Of a stretch of 64,000 nucleotides of DNA, positions 25,644-33,741 are shown in pieces. The stretch comes from Bowmanella yangjiangensis. GTDB taxonomy: Bacteria; Pseudomonadota; Gammaproteobacteria; Enterobacterales; Alteromonadaceae. Numbering within the stretch: position 1 is the first letter of the stretch; every line of letters begins with the position of its first letter. The notes beneath the pieces are model-generated. The model did not search any database and was not told the DNA's origin. It saw only the letters and a list, made by a program, of their open reading frames with translations. The DNA lies in contig NZ_JAFKCS010000008.1 in NCBI RefSeq assembly GCF_017255015.1, positions 124,001 to 188,000 on the forward strand. The letters run 5' to 3'. Both the position numbers and the translations under genes were made by a program.

Positions 25644-27032
25644 TTAAAACCCAATCTGTACCGCAACGGCTAACAACACCAAAGCAGTCACAATAAATAT
25701 CGCCCACAGCGGCAACACAAACCTCGCCCATTGCGCCCAACCAACATTGGCGGTGGCCAAATAGGCCAGTAAGGTGCCAGAGGTAGGTGTGAGCATATTG
25801 GTAATACCGTTACCGAATAAAAAGGCCAATACCGTGGTTTGCCCTGATACCCCGGAAAGCTGCCCTATTGGCCCCATAATTGGCATGCTGACGGCGGCTT
25901 GCCCTGAGGTGGAAGGGATCAGAAAGTCCAGCAACAGCTGCGCCATAAACATGCCGCTAGCAGCCACCATAGGACTGCCCTCTCCAATCAATCCCACCAG
26001 ACTATGCACCACGGAATCGAGAATTTGTCCTTGTTCCAGGGTCACAGCCACAGCTGAAGCCACACCTATTAAAAAACTGGCCAACAGCACTTTTTTCATA
26101 CCGCTGACAAAGGCATCGGCGGCACCATTGGCTCCCAGACCGCTGATAACGGCCAGCAATAAACTGATACCGATATAGTAGGCAGAGAGGGCTTCATGCT
26201 TCCAATGCCATGCATTTGAGGCATAAACCAAAAAACCGATACTGGCCATTAGCACCACCAGCATCAAGCTATGGCGCCAGGATAGGCGGCTGTGATTCAG
26301 CACCAGTTCGACCTGCTCACCTTTTGCCTGGCGGCGGATCACCCACAGCATAAAGCCGATACCAATCAGCAAAAACACCAAATAACAGGCAAAGCGAAAA
26401 CCGGCACCACTGAATATTTGTAGTCCCACCAGCGGCTGGGCAATGGTCAGTGGCAAGGGGTTGGATACCGAAGATAAATACCCCACTTTGACCGACACTG
26501 TGACTATGGCAAAGCCGATAATGGGTGCCATACCCAGGCGCTGGGCCATGGCCACCATCAGCGGGATCACCAGCAGGTATTCCGACGCCAGCCCCAGGAA
26601 GGTACTGCCAGCGGAAAACACCAGCATCAAGGCAATCACCAGCACATAGATATTGCCTTTCACCAGACTAAGCAAGCGCTCAAGCCCGGCGTCTACTGCG
26701 CCGCCTTTGGTCAGAATGCCAAACATACCACCGATAATCAGCACCATAAAAATCAGCCCGGCGCCCCGTTCAAGACCCAGCGGAATACTCATCAACAATT
26801 CGGTAATGCTTACCGGATAAGCCTGCTCTGCATCCCCCGCGGTCGCTCTGAATAAGTGGGCCACTTGTGGCTGTTTATCTAATACCTGATAAGAACCTGG
26901 CACCACCAAACGTCCATTTCGCTCATAGCGCCCGGACTCAACAAAGTAACTCATGGCACCGGCCAGCACTAAAATGCCAAGCAAAATAATCAGCGGATTT
27001 AGGGTTTTACGCTCACTAGCGTTTTCAGCCAT
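25644..27032 (-). CDS. YfcC family (C4-dicarboxylate/basic amino acid-type) transporter
   Basis: 462 residues and about 12 membrane helices. Segments such as NPLIILLGILVLAGAMSYF at the start, the AGSTFLGLASEYLLVIPL region and the late SGQAAVSMPIMGP and LTPTSGTLLAYL loops are characteristic of the YfcC/DcuC-like ion-transporter group (Pfam DUF401/YfcC lineage). It probably imports amino acids or related acids with a cation. The ATG at 27032 has GGGAGA upstream and overlaps the stop of the amidohydrolase gene by 8 bp, so the pair is coupled. Context suggests it takes up what the amidohydrolase makes or uses. Confidence 0.82.
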   Translation of the reverse strand: MAENASERKTLNPLIILLGILVLAGAMSYFVESGRYERNGRLVVPGSYQVLDKQPQVAHLFRATAGDAEQAYPVSITELLMSIPLGLERGAGLIFMVLIIGGMFGILTKGGAVDAGLERLLSLVKGNIYVLVIALMLVFSAGSTFLGLASEYLLVIPLMVAMAQRLGMAPIIGFAIVTVSVKVGYLSSVSNPLPLTIAQPLVGLQIFSGAGFRFACYLVFLLIGIGFMLWVIRRQAKGEQVELVLNHSRLSWRHSLMLVVLMASIGFLVYASNAWHWKHEALSAYYIGISLLLAVISGLGANGAADAFVSGMKKVLLASFLIGVASAVAVTLEQGQILDSVVHSLVGLIGEGSPMVAASGMFMAQLLLDFLIPSTSGQAAVSMPIMGPIGQLSGVSGQTTVLAFLFGNGITNMLTPTSGTLLAYLATANVGWAQWARFVLPLWAIFIVTALVLLAVAVQIGF

Positions 27033-27888
27033 GGCGCGTCTCCCCACATTGCGATTGCACATAGTCCGCCATTCTGCGGGATACCTCGGCAAGATCCTGC
27101 TGAAAGGCTGCAAAATGATGGCTTGGCGCAAACTGTGCTTCGTCCATATACAAAGCCCGGTTTATTTCAATCTGCATACTGTAACGTCGCACGGCTGGAT
27201 TAGCATAGTGAGTGACCAAGTAACCGCCTTTATACGGCTGATTACGCACCACAGAGTAGCCAAGCCGGATGAAGGCATCTTCTACGACCTGAATAAATCC
27301 GCCATCACTACACAGACCATCGTTATCACCTAGCACCACATCCGGGCGCTGCTGACCACTATCCACATTCATACGATTGCCGGTGGACTTCATGGAGTGG
27401 CAGTCCACATGCCATACCGCCCCGAAGGCCTGATGCAATTTATCCAACTGGCTTTGTAACGCCTGGTGGTAAGGCAGATAAAAATCCCGTATACGAGTGG
27501 TAACCTCCTCAACCGCCAAGGGCTGGTTATACATAGGCACATCCGGCAGCGCCAAGCGGCGTATTAGCCCCATGCCCCTGTCGCTGTAACGAGTGGGATT
27601 ACACCCTGCCCAGGGAAGACTGAGCATCGCCGGGTCGATATCATCCGGTGCTCGGTTAAGGTCAATAAACATGCGTGAATATTTCGCACTGAGCAGGCTG
27701 CCCCCCACCGCCAGTACCGGTTGCCACAGTTCCTCTACAAAAGCATCCCAACCGGTTTTTAGCTGAGTCTCAGTGGCATTACAAACAAAGTCTTTAGGAA
27801 ACAAGCTGCCGCTGTGTGGCGAGTCCAGCAGCAACGGCAGCGGCTTGTGCTGGCTGGGCTCGGCCAGAGAATAGGTTGATATCATCAA
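27025..27888 (-). CDS. N-formylglutamate amidohydrolase family protein
   Basis: 287 residues. Family hallmarks are LLLDSPHSG (about 19-27), a DLNRAPDD segment, WHVDCHSMKS (about 158-167) and the C-terminal MQIEINRALYMDE. The type member, HutG-like deformylase, releases glutamate and formate from N-formylglutamate in histidine degradation. No hutH, hutU or hutI is nearby, so the role here may be in another N-formyl or N-acyl amino acid pathway. It lies 40 bp after the TBDR gene, beyond a hairpin, and overlaps the transporter gene. Confidence 0.9.
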   Translation of the reverse strand: MMISTYSLAEPSQHKPLPLLLDSPHSGSLFPKDFVCNATETQLKTGWDAFVEELWQPVLAVGGSLLSAKYSRMFIDLNRAPDDIDPAMLSLPWAGCNPTRYSDRGMGLIRRLALPDVPMYNQPLAVEEVTTRIRDFYLPYHQALQSQLDKLHQAFGAVWHVDCHSMKSTGNRMNVDSGQQRPDVVLGDNDGLCSDGGFIQVVEDAFIRLGYSVVRNQPYKGGYLVTHYANPAVRRYSMQIEINRALYMDEAQFAPSHHFAAFQQDLAEVSRRMADYVQSQCGETRHG

Positions 27889-27895
27889 AACACTT

Positions 27896-27922
27896 CCAAA
27901 AATACCGGCCCCCGCAGGGGCC
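27896..27922 (-). terminator. Hairpin between TBDR and amidohydrolase (partial terminator)
   Basis: On the minus strand GGCCCC-TGCG-GGGGCC is followed after four bases by TTTTT. Its place inside the presumed operon suggests attenuation that lowers expression of the downstream genes relative to the receptor. Confidence 0.6.
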
Positions 27923-27928
27923 TGTTAC

Positions 27929-30652
27929 TTACATATCGTAGCTAAGCTGCAGATAGAAGAAACGTCCTACTGGATTGTAGGTGTTCTGATCAAAGTTGAT
28001 ATTGGGGTTAGTCAGCGATATCGGCGGCTGTTTGTCAGCCAGATTATTGATACCGAACTTCACCCGCATGGCATCGTCAATGTCATAACTTACCGAGGCG
28101 TTGTGATAGACCACAGTGCCTATATGGCGGGCTTCGTCCTGGAAGGTTTCGGTGCTGTCACCGATATGACGTAGATTGTAATTCACTGCCCAGGGTCCTT
28201 GTTGCCATTTGCTTGAGAAGCTACCACGCCATTCAGGGAAGGCTTCACGCAGATAGGCATTGCCCACTTTGTCTTCCACCTGCACCGTGCCATCAGACAA
28301 GGTCGTCGACGTTTCAAACTCACGCAGCTTAGAGAGATTCAGGCTGAAATCCCATTCGCCTTGCTCGGTTTCAAGGCCATAACGCATCATCAGATCCATT
28401 CCAGCCGTTTTGGTGCTGTTAAGGTTAACCGGGCCGTCCAGAATATTGTCTATCTCGCCACTGGAGGCGCGGGTGATAACCTCACAGTTACGCGCCTGGC
28501 TGGCACATAGATCCAGTAGATTCTGCGCCCCAAAGGTAGAGATGGTGTTATCAATTTCAATGTCATACCAATCCAGGGTTAGGCTGAAATCGTCCATAAA
28601 AGTGGGAATAAACACCACACCAAAGGACAGGTTTTCCGAGGTTTCCGGCTGCAACATCCGGTTGCCGCCCGTGGTGAGCTGCACATTGCTTTCACCTTGC
28701 GAATAACCTGAAGGTACACCAGCGCAGCCAGGCAGGGACTTGTTTGCTGAGCAAGGGTCAATTACAGGCGCAAAGCTTTGCCTTTGCCCTTCAAACAACT
28801 CCAGAATAGACGGAGCCCTGAAGCCTTCGGCCCAGGTGGCACGCAGCGACAGGCCTTCGACCGGCGAATAAAGTACGCCGGCCTTGCTGTTGGTGGTGCT
28901 GCCAAAGGTACTGTAATCAGAGAAACGGGTAGCCAGGCTCATCTCAAGCCGGTGGGCCAGCGGTGCCTCACCCAAAAGTGGAATACTCAGTTCCACGTAG
29001 GCTTCTTTTAGATCGTACTCGCCATCGGTGCCAGTGCGGGGTGCTGAACTGGTGGTCTGGTAAGTATTCACTCTGGGGGCAGAGTTGATAATGTCATCCG
29101 AGGTATCCAGACCGCGCTCTTTACGGTATTCGATACCGGCGGCCATCGCCAGATCACCAGCTGGCAGTTCAAACAGACTGCCGGTCAGGTTGAAGGTAAA
29201 ATCGACCTGACTGGCCTCATTCTCATCCTTGCCGGTAAAATTAACGTAATCCACCATCTCTTGGGTCAGTGGCTTAAACAGGTTGACCGGCACGCAGCCC
29301 GCGGCTAGATCCGATACATCCACACTGATACCGCTGCTATCACAGGCCCGCAAACCAAGCGCCAGCTTATCCAGATGCATCTGGTTGTTTGAGGTAAAAG
29401 TCCCCGCGTTTTTCGCCCAGGATAAAAAGCCATCCCAACTCCAGCCATTACCAAAGGGCAACTCGCCATCCAGACCCACACCTAAACGGGTGGTCTCGAC
29501 CTGCTGCTCGTTAACCCGATAACCATTCTCCTCGATAAAGGCGGTATGACGAAAATCACTGCCGCTGAATTCCACCCCAAAAGGATTTACACGCGGATCG
29601 TTAGCAATCACAAAACCACGGCTGCCACCTCTTACGGCAGAAAGTACCGAGGAAAACTGCTGGTCGGACTCGCGACTGTTGTACAACGCCTCAAAGCGCA
29701 AATTCACATTATCAAAAGGCACCAGTGCCTGAGCATACAAGGCAAAACGCTGGCTTGGTCCCACGACATAGTTGTTATAGTAACGGTTAAACTGGTCGTC
29801 ACCGGTTACGCCGCGCCAACTGTCCAGATCGTCTCCGTCAGCACCTGGGTCGCGAGTTATCCCGGCGCTGGGTATGCTGAAGTCCAGCACCGAGGATAAG
29901 TTGCTCTCCCGGAACAAGCCTTCAGGAGTCCCCGCTGACAATCCATTTAACGGCACAGCTGTAATATCACGATCCTGGGTATAAATAGGTTTTTGGTCAG
30001 AATAACTGGCGGCCACCATCAGATTGCTATCGCCGATATCCCGGCCAAATAACAGATCGAGATTAACGGTTTCCCGGTCACCTTCGCTACTTTGCCCGTA
30101 ATAGGCTTTGGCGCTGGTACCAACAAAGTCATTGTGAGTGTAAATATTCACTACCCCGGCAATGGCATCTGCGCCGTAAATGGCAGTGGCGCCGTCCTGC
30201 AGTACCTCCACCCGTTTAACTATGGCTTGCGGAATCGTATTCAAATCCACAAAGTCACGAAAACCGCGGGTACCGGCACCATTCACCCAGCGATGGCCAT
30301 TGACTAGTACCAAGGAGCGGTTCTCGCCCAGATTTCGTAAATTCATGCTGCTGCTGCCATGGCTGGTACCCGCCGAGCCATTGCTGTTTAAACTGGCCCC
30401 CACGGAGGGCAGTTCCTGCAGTACTTCACCAAGGGATACCGAACCGGTCTGATTGAGGGCATCTAAATCTAGTTCCTGAACCGGGCTTGGCGTATCGCCC
30501 TGGCGCTTAATGCGCGAGCCCGTGATGGCAATAATCTCGGTCCCGCTATCAGCCTCTGCCCCTGCGGTTTGCTGGGCATAAGCAGAAAGGCTGGTGCCCA
30601 TACAAGCGGCACTGACAGACAAGACAATTAAGGATTGACGAAAGCGTGGCAT
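27929..30652 (-). CDS. TonB-dependent receptor, first gene of the amidohydrolase operon
   Basis: 907 residues. Signal peptide (about 1-27, ending AYAQQ), TonB-box-like EIIAITGSRIKR, plug domain with NRSLVLVNGHRWVNG and RVEVLQDGATAIYGADAIAGVVN, and a barrel ending in FFYLQLSYDM. The SRIKR and DGASAIYG-like features are typical of the Alteromonadales/Xanthomonas receptors with a long N-terminal linker. I chose the ATG at 30652 (GGAGA 9 nt upstream). A transporter and amidohydrolase downstream and a LysR gene upstream suggest uptake of an amino-acid- or peptide-like ligand, not iron; this is inference. Confidence 0.92.
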   Translation of the reverse strand: MPRFRQSLIVLSVSAACMGTSLSAYAQQTAGAEADSGTEIIAITGSRIKRQGDTPSPVQELDLDALNQTGSVSLGEVLQELPSVGASLNSNGSAGTSHGSSSMNLRNLGENRSLVLVNGHRWVNGAGTRGFRDFVDLNTIPQAIVKRVEVLQDGATAIYGADAIAGVVNIYTHNDFVGTSAKAYYGQSSEGDRETVNLDLLFGRDIGDSNLMVAASYSDQKPIYTQDRDITAVPLNGLSAGTPEGLFRESNLSSVLDFSIPSAGITRDPGADGDDLDSWRGVTGDDQFNRYYNNYVVGPSQRFALYAQALVPFDNVNLRFEALYNSRESDQQFSSVLSAVRGGSRGFVIANDPRVNPFGVEFSGSDFRHTAFIEENGYRVNEQQVETTRLGVGLDGELPFGNGWSWDGFLSWAKNAGTFTSNNQMHLDKLALGLRACDSSGISVDVSDLAAGCVPVNLFKPLTQEMVDYVNFTGKDENEASQVDFTFNLTGSLFELPAGDLAMAAGIEYRKERGLDTSDDIINSAPRVNTYQTTSSAPRTGTDGEYDLKEAYVELSIPLLGEAPLAHRLEMSLATRFSDYSTFGSTTNSKAGVLYSPVEGLSLRATWAEGFRAPSILELFEGQRQSFAPVIDPCSANKSLPGCAGVPSGYSQGESNVQLTTGGNRMLQPETSENLSFGVVFIPTFMDDFSLTLDWYDIEIDNTISTFGAQNLLDLCASQARNCEVITRASSGEIDNILDGPVNLNSTKTAGMDLMMRYGLETEQGEWDFSLNLSKLREFETSTTLSDGTVQVEDKVGNAYLREAFPEWRGSFSSKWQQGPWAVNYNLRHIGDSTETFQDEARHIGTVVYHNASVSYDIDDAMRVKFGINNLADKQPPISLTNPNINFDQNTYNPVGRFFYLQLSYDM

Positions 30653-30731
30653 AAACTGGTCTCCGGCTGAGTTAGGCATTGCGATGCTCTGTTTTGATTA
30701 ACAGTTTATTAACTCGCCAAACTCATGCAAT

Positions 30732-30746
30732 ATTATGGCAAATAAT
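30732..30746. promoter_or_regulatory. Candidate LysR-type operator (T-N11-A)
   Basis: ATTAT-GGCAA-ATAAT is a perfect 5-bp-arm inverted repeat containing the T-N11-A arrangement. It lies in the 122-bp region between the divergent TBDR and LysR genes, 29 bp before the LysR ATG. Confidence 0.5.
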
Positions 30747-30774
30747 CATCAGTCCATCACATTTTGTTATTAAC

Positions 30775-31710
30775 ATGTCAGAATTGCATGCCCAAAGCCC
30801 CTTAAGCCTAAAGAGCCTGGAAGCCTTTCGCGCCATTATTCAAACCGGCTCGGCCACCGCCGCAGCCAACGCGCTGGGCGTAACCCAGCCAGCCATCAGC
30901 CGCCTGCTAGCAGCATTTGAAGAGCATGTGGGCTTTGCCCTGTTTTACCGGGAAAAGAGCCGCTTGTTTCCTACCGATGAGGCATTAGCGCTGTTTAAGG
31001 AAGTAGAACTGACCTTACAGGGCGCAGAGCGCATCAGCTTATTGGCTCGTAATATCTTTAATTCAGATCTGGGTTGGTTGAAAATTGTCGCGCCCAATTC
31101 CTTTATCGCCGGACCTCTGGCCGATGTGGTGGCGGATTTTTTGCGTCAGCACCCCAGGGTAAACATTTCTCTGGATACTCATAGTCCGGCCTCGGCCCGG
31201 GAAATGGTGGCGCATCGCAGCGCCGACTGCGGCTTTATCCAATTACCCGAGAACCATCCCGGTTTGCGGGTTGAGCCTATGCTCAGAAGCCATACCATGT
31301 GCGCTTTGTCACCGGCCCATCCACTGGCTACCCGCAGTTATATTGAAGTGCAGGATTTACAAGGTGAAAACCTGATCCTGCTGGGCAAGGGCCGCTACTC
31401 CAGATTACAGATCGACGATATCTTCCGGCAGGCCAAAGTGCCGATGAAGGTCAAACTGGAAACCCACACCGTGGCCATCGCCTGCACTTTTGCCAAACGT
31501 AATCTGGGCGTGGCCATAGTTAACGATATGCTGGCCAGACAATATGCGGACAGCAATCTGCTGCTTATCCCCTTTAAGCCAACGCTGATTTACGAATATG
31601 GTTTTATTACCTCGGCTCATGCGCCTATGAGCCGTCTTAGCCAGGCCTTTTTTGAACACTGCCAGCGCGCATTCAGTGACATGCAGGCCGATTACCTGGC
31701 CACGCTTTAA
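30775..31710 (+). CDS. LysR family transcriptional regulator
   Basis: 311 residues. An N-terminal LysR winged helix (about residues 10-68) includes SATAAANALGVTQPAISRLLAAFEE; an effector-binding domain follows (about 95-300). The ATG at 30775 begins the domain at the expected distance. It is divergent from the TBDR-amidohydrolase-transporter operon, the usual arrangement for an activator of that operon. A T-N11-A box lies in between. The ligand is presumably the operon substrate. Confidence 0.93.
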   Translation: MSELHAQSPLSLKSLEAFRAIIQTGSATAAANALGVTQPAISRLLAAFEEHVGFALFYREKSRLFPTDEALALFKEVELTLQGAERISLLARNIFNSDLGWLKIVAPNSFIAGPLADVVADFLRQHPRVNISLDTHSPASAREMVAHRSADCGFIQLPENHPGLRVEPMLRSHTMCALSPAHPLATRSYIEVQDLQGENLILLGKGRYSRLQIDDIFRQAKVPMKVKLETHTVAIACTFAKRNLGVAIVNDMLARQYADSNLLLIPFKPTLIYEYGFITSAHAPMSRLSQAFFEHCQRAFSDMQADYLATL

Positions 31711-32139
31711 CAGCTGAGAAACTGTCGCTTTTTTGAGACAACCCGACAATAGCTGCCAGCCAATGACTCATTGGTCTGTAAGGCTAGTGCGTCGCGCTAG
31801 TGAGGTATGACGGCGAGCCAGCTAACAGACCACTTTCGAGGTATCTAACAAGCAGTGTGTAATTCTGTCTCAACCAGACGACAGAATTACACAGTCATTT
31901 TTGCCCAGCGGGCCTCGCCAGCACGTCCAGCAGCGGATACCCTCCATCACCCAGAAATATTATTCTTCATAAATTACAGTCACATAACTAATAAATAGAT
32001 GGATAAATCAGCATAAAGGGGCTGATATTCAGACCTGTTTTCATAGTTGGATCTTTTCTTGCTCTATCTCTGCCAACTGCATTTTTTTCTTCTTTCGGTC
32101 CGGATTCAGGGCCTTATTAACGACTCGGGGGTAGTTAAC
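31711..32139. other. 429-bp gene-free region rich in inverted repeats
   Basis: No supported gene is here. Three inverted repeats stand out: CCAATGA-C-TCATTGG (31761-31775); a nested one bounded by TGGTCTGT and ACAGACCA (about 31773-31833); and a perfect 14-bp-arm hairpin (31856-31869 with 31880-31893). The opgG promoter must lie near the right end. Confidence 0.5.
31856..31893. repeat. Perfect 14-bp inverted repeat
   Basis: Arms TGTGTAATTCTGTC and GACAGAATTACACA are exact complements around a 10-nt loop. A short T-run (GTCATTTTT) follows on the plus strand, so it could end LysR transcription, but the stem is AT-rich and 145 bp past the stop. Confidence 0.6.
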
Positions 32140-33741
32140 TTGAGTAAGCCAAAATTTAATGAATTGCGAAATCGCGCCTTTCTCAGCGTTGGGCTGGTTG
32201 TGGCAATTTTGCTGATACTTACCACCAGTGTGCGCGCTCAACAGGCCACCACCAACCAGGGCAAAAGCAACGAACAAGTGCTGTTTGACCTGATGAGCAA
32301 GCGTGCTCAAAATCTCGCGGCACAAAGCTACAGCCGGGATGAGCCCGACCTACCAGAAAGCTGGAAAACCATGAGCTATCGGCAGTACCGGGCTATTCGC
32401 TTCAAGCCCGACCAGGCGCTATGGAATGAACAGTCATTATTCGAAGTACAATTCTTCCACCCCGGCTTTCTTTATCAACAGCCGGTAGAAATTGAAGAAG
32501 TGAATAACGACGGCATGAACAAACTGCTGCCGTTTAGTGCCAGTCAGTTTAATTACGATGCCGAAGCTGCACCGCTGGCCAGCCAGAGCACTAACAGGAA
32601 AGGCTATGCGGGTTTCAGAGTACACTACCCACTGAACCGCCCTGATTACAAAGATGAGGTGGCCGTATTCCAAGGCGCTTCATATTTTCGTCTGGTAGGT
32701 CCTAACCAAGTTTATGGCCTGTCGGCCCGCGGCCTGGCCATTGATACCGCCGAAACCAGCGGCGAGCAGTTCCCGCACTTTAAGCGCTTCTGGTTGGTTA
32801 AACCTGAGCCCAATGACACTAAGCTGGTGTTCTTTGCCTTGCTGGACAGTCCAGCAGTTACCGGTGCTTACCGCTTTGAATTGTCGCCAGGTAGCGACAC
32901 TCATATGCAAGTGACTGCGCGTCTGTTTGCCCGTCAGGATGTCAAGAAGCTCGGCATTGCCCCGCTGACCAGTATGTTCTTTTATGGTGAGAACAAAGTT
33001 CGCCATGTGGATGACTTTCGTCCCGAAATCCATGACTCCGACGGCGTGCTGATGCAAACCGCCCACGGCGAGTGGATCTGGCGCGCATTGAAAAACCCAC
33101 GTCATCTGCAGGTAACCAGCCTGGCGGATGAAAATCCAAAGGGCTTTGGTTTGCTGCAACGTGACCGTGACTTTGTTAATTACCAGGACAGCGAAGCCAA
33201 ATACCACCAGCGCCCTAGCATGTGGATAGCGCCACAAGGCAACTGGGGCAAGGGCCGCCTGGAAATAGCGGAGATCCCCACTAACAACGAAACCAATGAC
33301 AATATTGTCACCTACTGGGTGCCGGAAACTCCGCTGAAAGCCGGTGAACAGCGCGAGTTCAGCTACCGCCTGTCGACCTTCGACAGTCAGCGCCCGGAAC
33401 ACCATCTGGCGCAAGTGGTCAGTACCCGCATAGGCTGGTCAGCCTTGCCCGGCGAACACAATGCACCAACCAAGGCCGAGCGGCAGTTTGTGGTGGACTT
33501 TGCCGCCCCGATTCTCGCCAAACTGGACAGCGCGCAGCCCATTGATGCCGCCTTGCAACTGTCGGCCGGCAGCCATCGCGACCTGACAGTACACAAGCTG
33601 CCAAACGGCCAGTGGCGCGTGTCGTTCAAACTTAAGCCTGCCGACCAAAAACCGGTGGATATGCGCCTGCAACTGAAACTACGTAACGAAACCCTAAGCG
33701 AGGTATGGAACTATGTCTGGAATCCAACTGACCTCAAATAA
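32140..33741 (+). CDS. opgG: Glucan biosynthesis protein G (osmoregulated periplasmic glucans)
   Basis: About 533 residues, matching OpgG/MdoG. A hydrophobic signal segment ends TTSVRAQQ, followed by conserved OpgG blocks YRAIRFKPDQALW, FEVQFFHPGF, and a late EFSYRLSTFDSQRPEHHLAQVVSTR region. OpgG acts in the periplasm to build or branch the beta-glucan backbone made by OpgH. There is no ATG before the signal peptide. I chose TTG at 32140 because a GGGGG ribosome site lies 8 nt upstream and the signal peptide follows; another in-frame TTG at 32047 would add 31 residues. It overlaps opgH by 29 bp. Confidence 0.93.
   Translation: MSKPKFNELRNRAFLSVGLVVAILLILTTSVRAQQATTNQGKSNEQVLFDLMSKRAQNLAAQSYSRDEPDLPESWKTMSYRQYRAIRFKPDQALWNEQSLFEVQFFHPGFLYQQPVEIEEVNNDGMNKLLPFSASQFNYDAEAAPLASQSTNRKGYAGFRVHYPLNRPDYKDEVAVFQGASYFRLVGPNQVYGLSARGLAIDTAETSGEQFPHFKRFWLVKPEPNDTKLVFFALLDSPAVTGAYRFELSPGSDTHMQVTARLFARQDVKKLGIAPLTSMFFYGENKVRHVDDFRPEIHDSDGVLMQTAHGEWIWRALKNPRHLQVTSLADENPKGFGLLQRDRDFVNYQDSEAKYHQRPSMWIAPQGNWGKGRLEIAEIPTNNETNDNIVTYWVPETPLKAGEQREFSYRLSTFDSQRPEHHLAQVVSTRIGWSALPGEHNAPTKAERQFVVDFAAPILAKLDSAQPIDAALQLSAGSHRDLTVHKLPNGQWRVSFKLKPADQKPVDMRLQLKLRNETLSEVWNYVWNPTDLK

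Noticed and set aside
31760..31895. Integron attC site
   Set aside because: The hairpins lack the paired RYYYAAC and GTTRRRY core sites, and no integrase is present.
32680..33414. Long open frame antisense to opgG (244 codons)
   Set aside because: It is the mirror of a well-supported opgG coding sequence and has no domain features or ribosome site.
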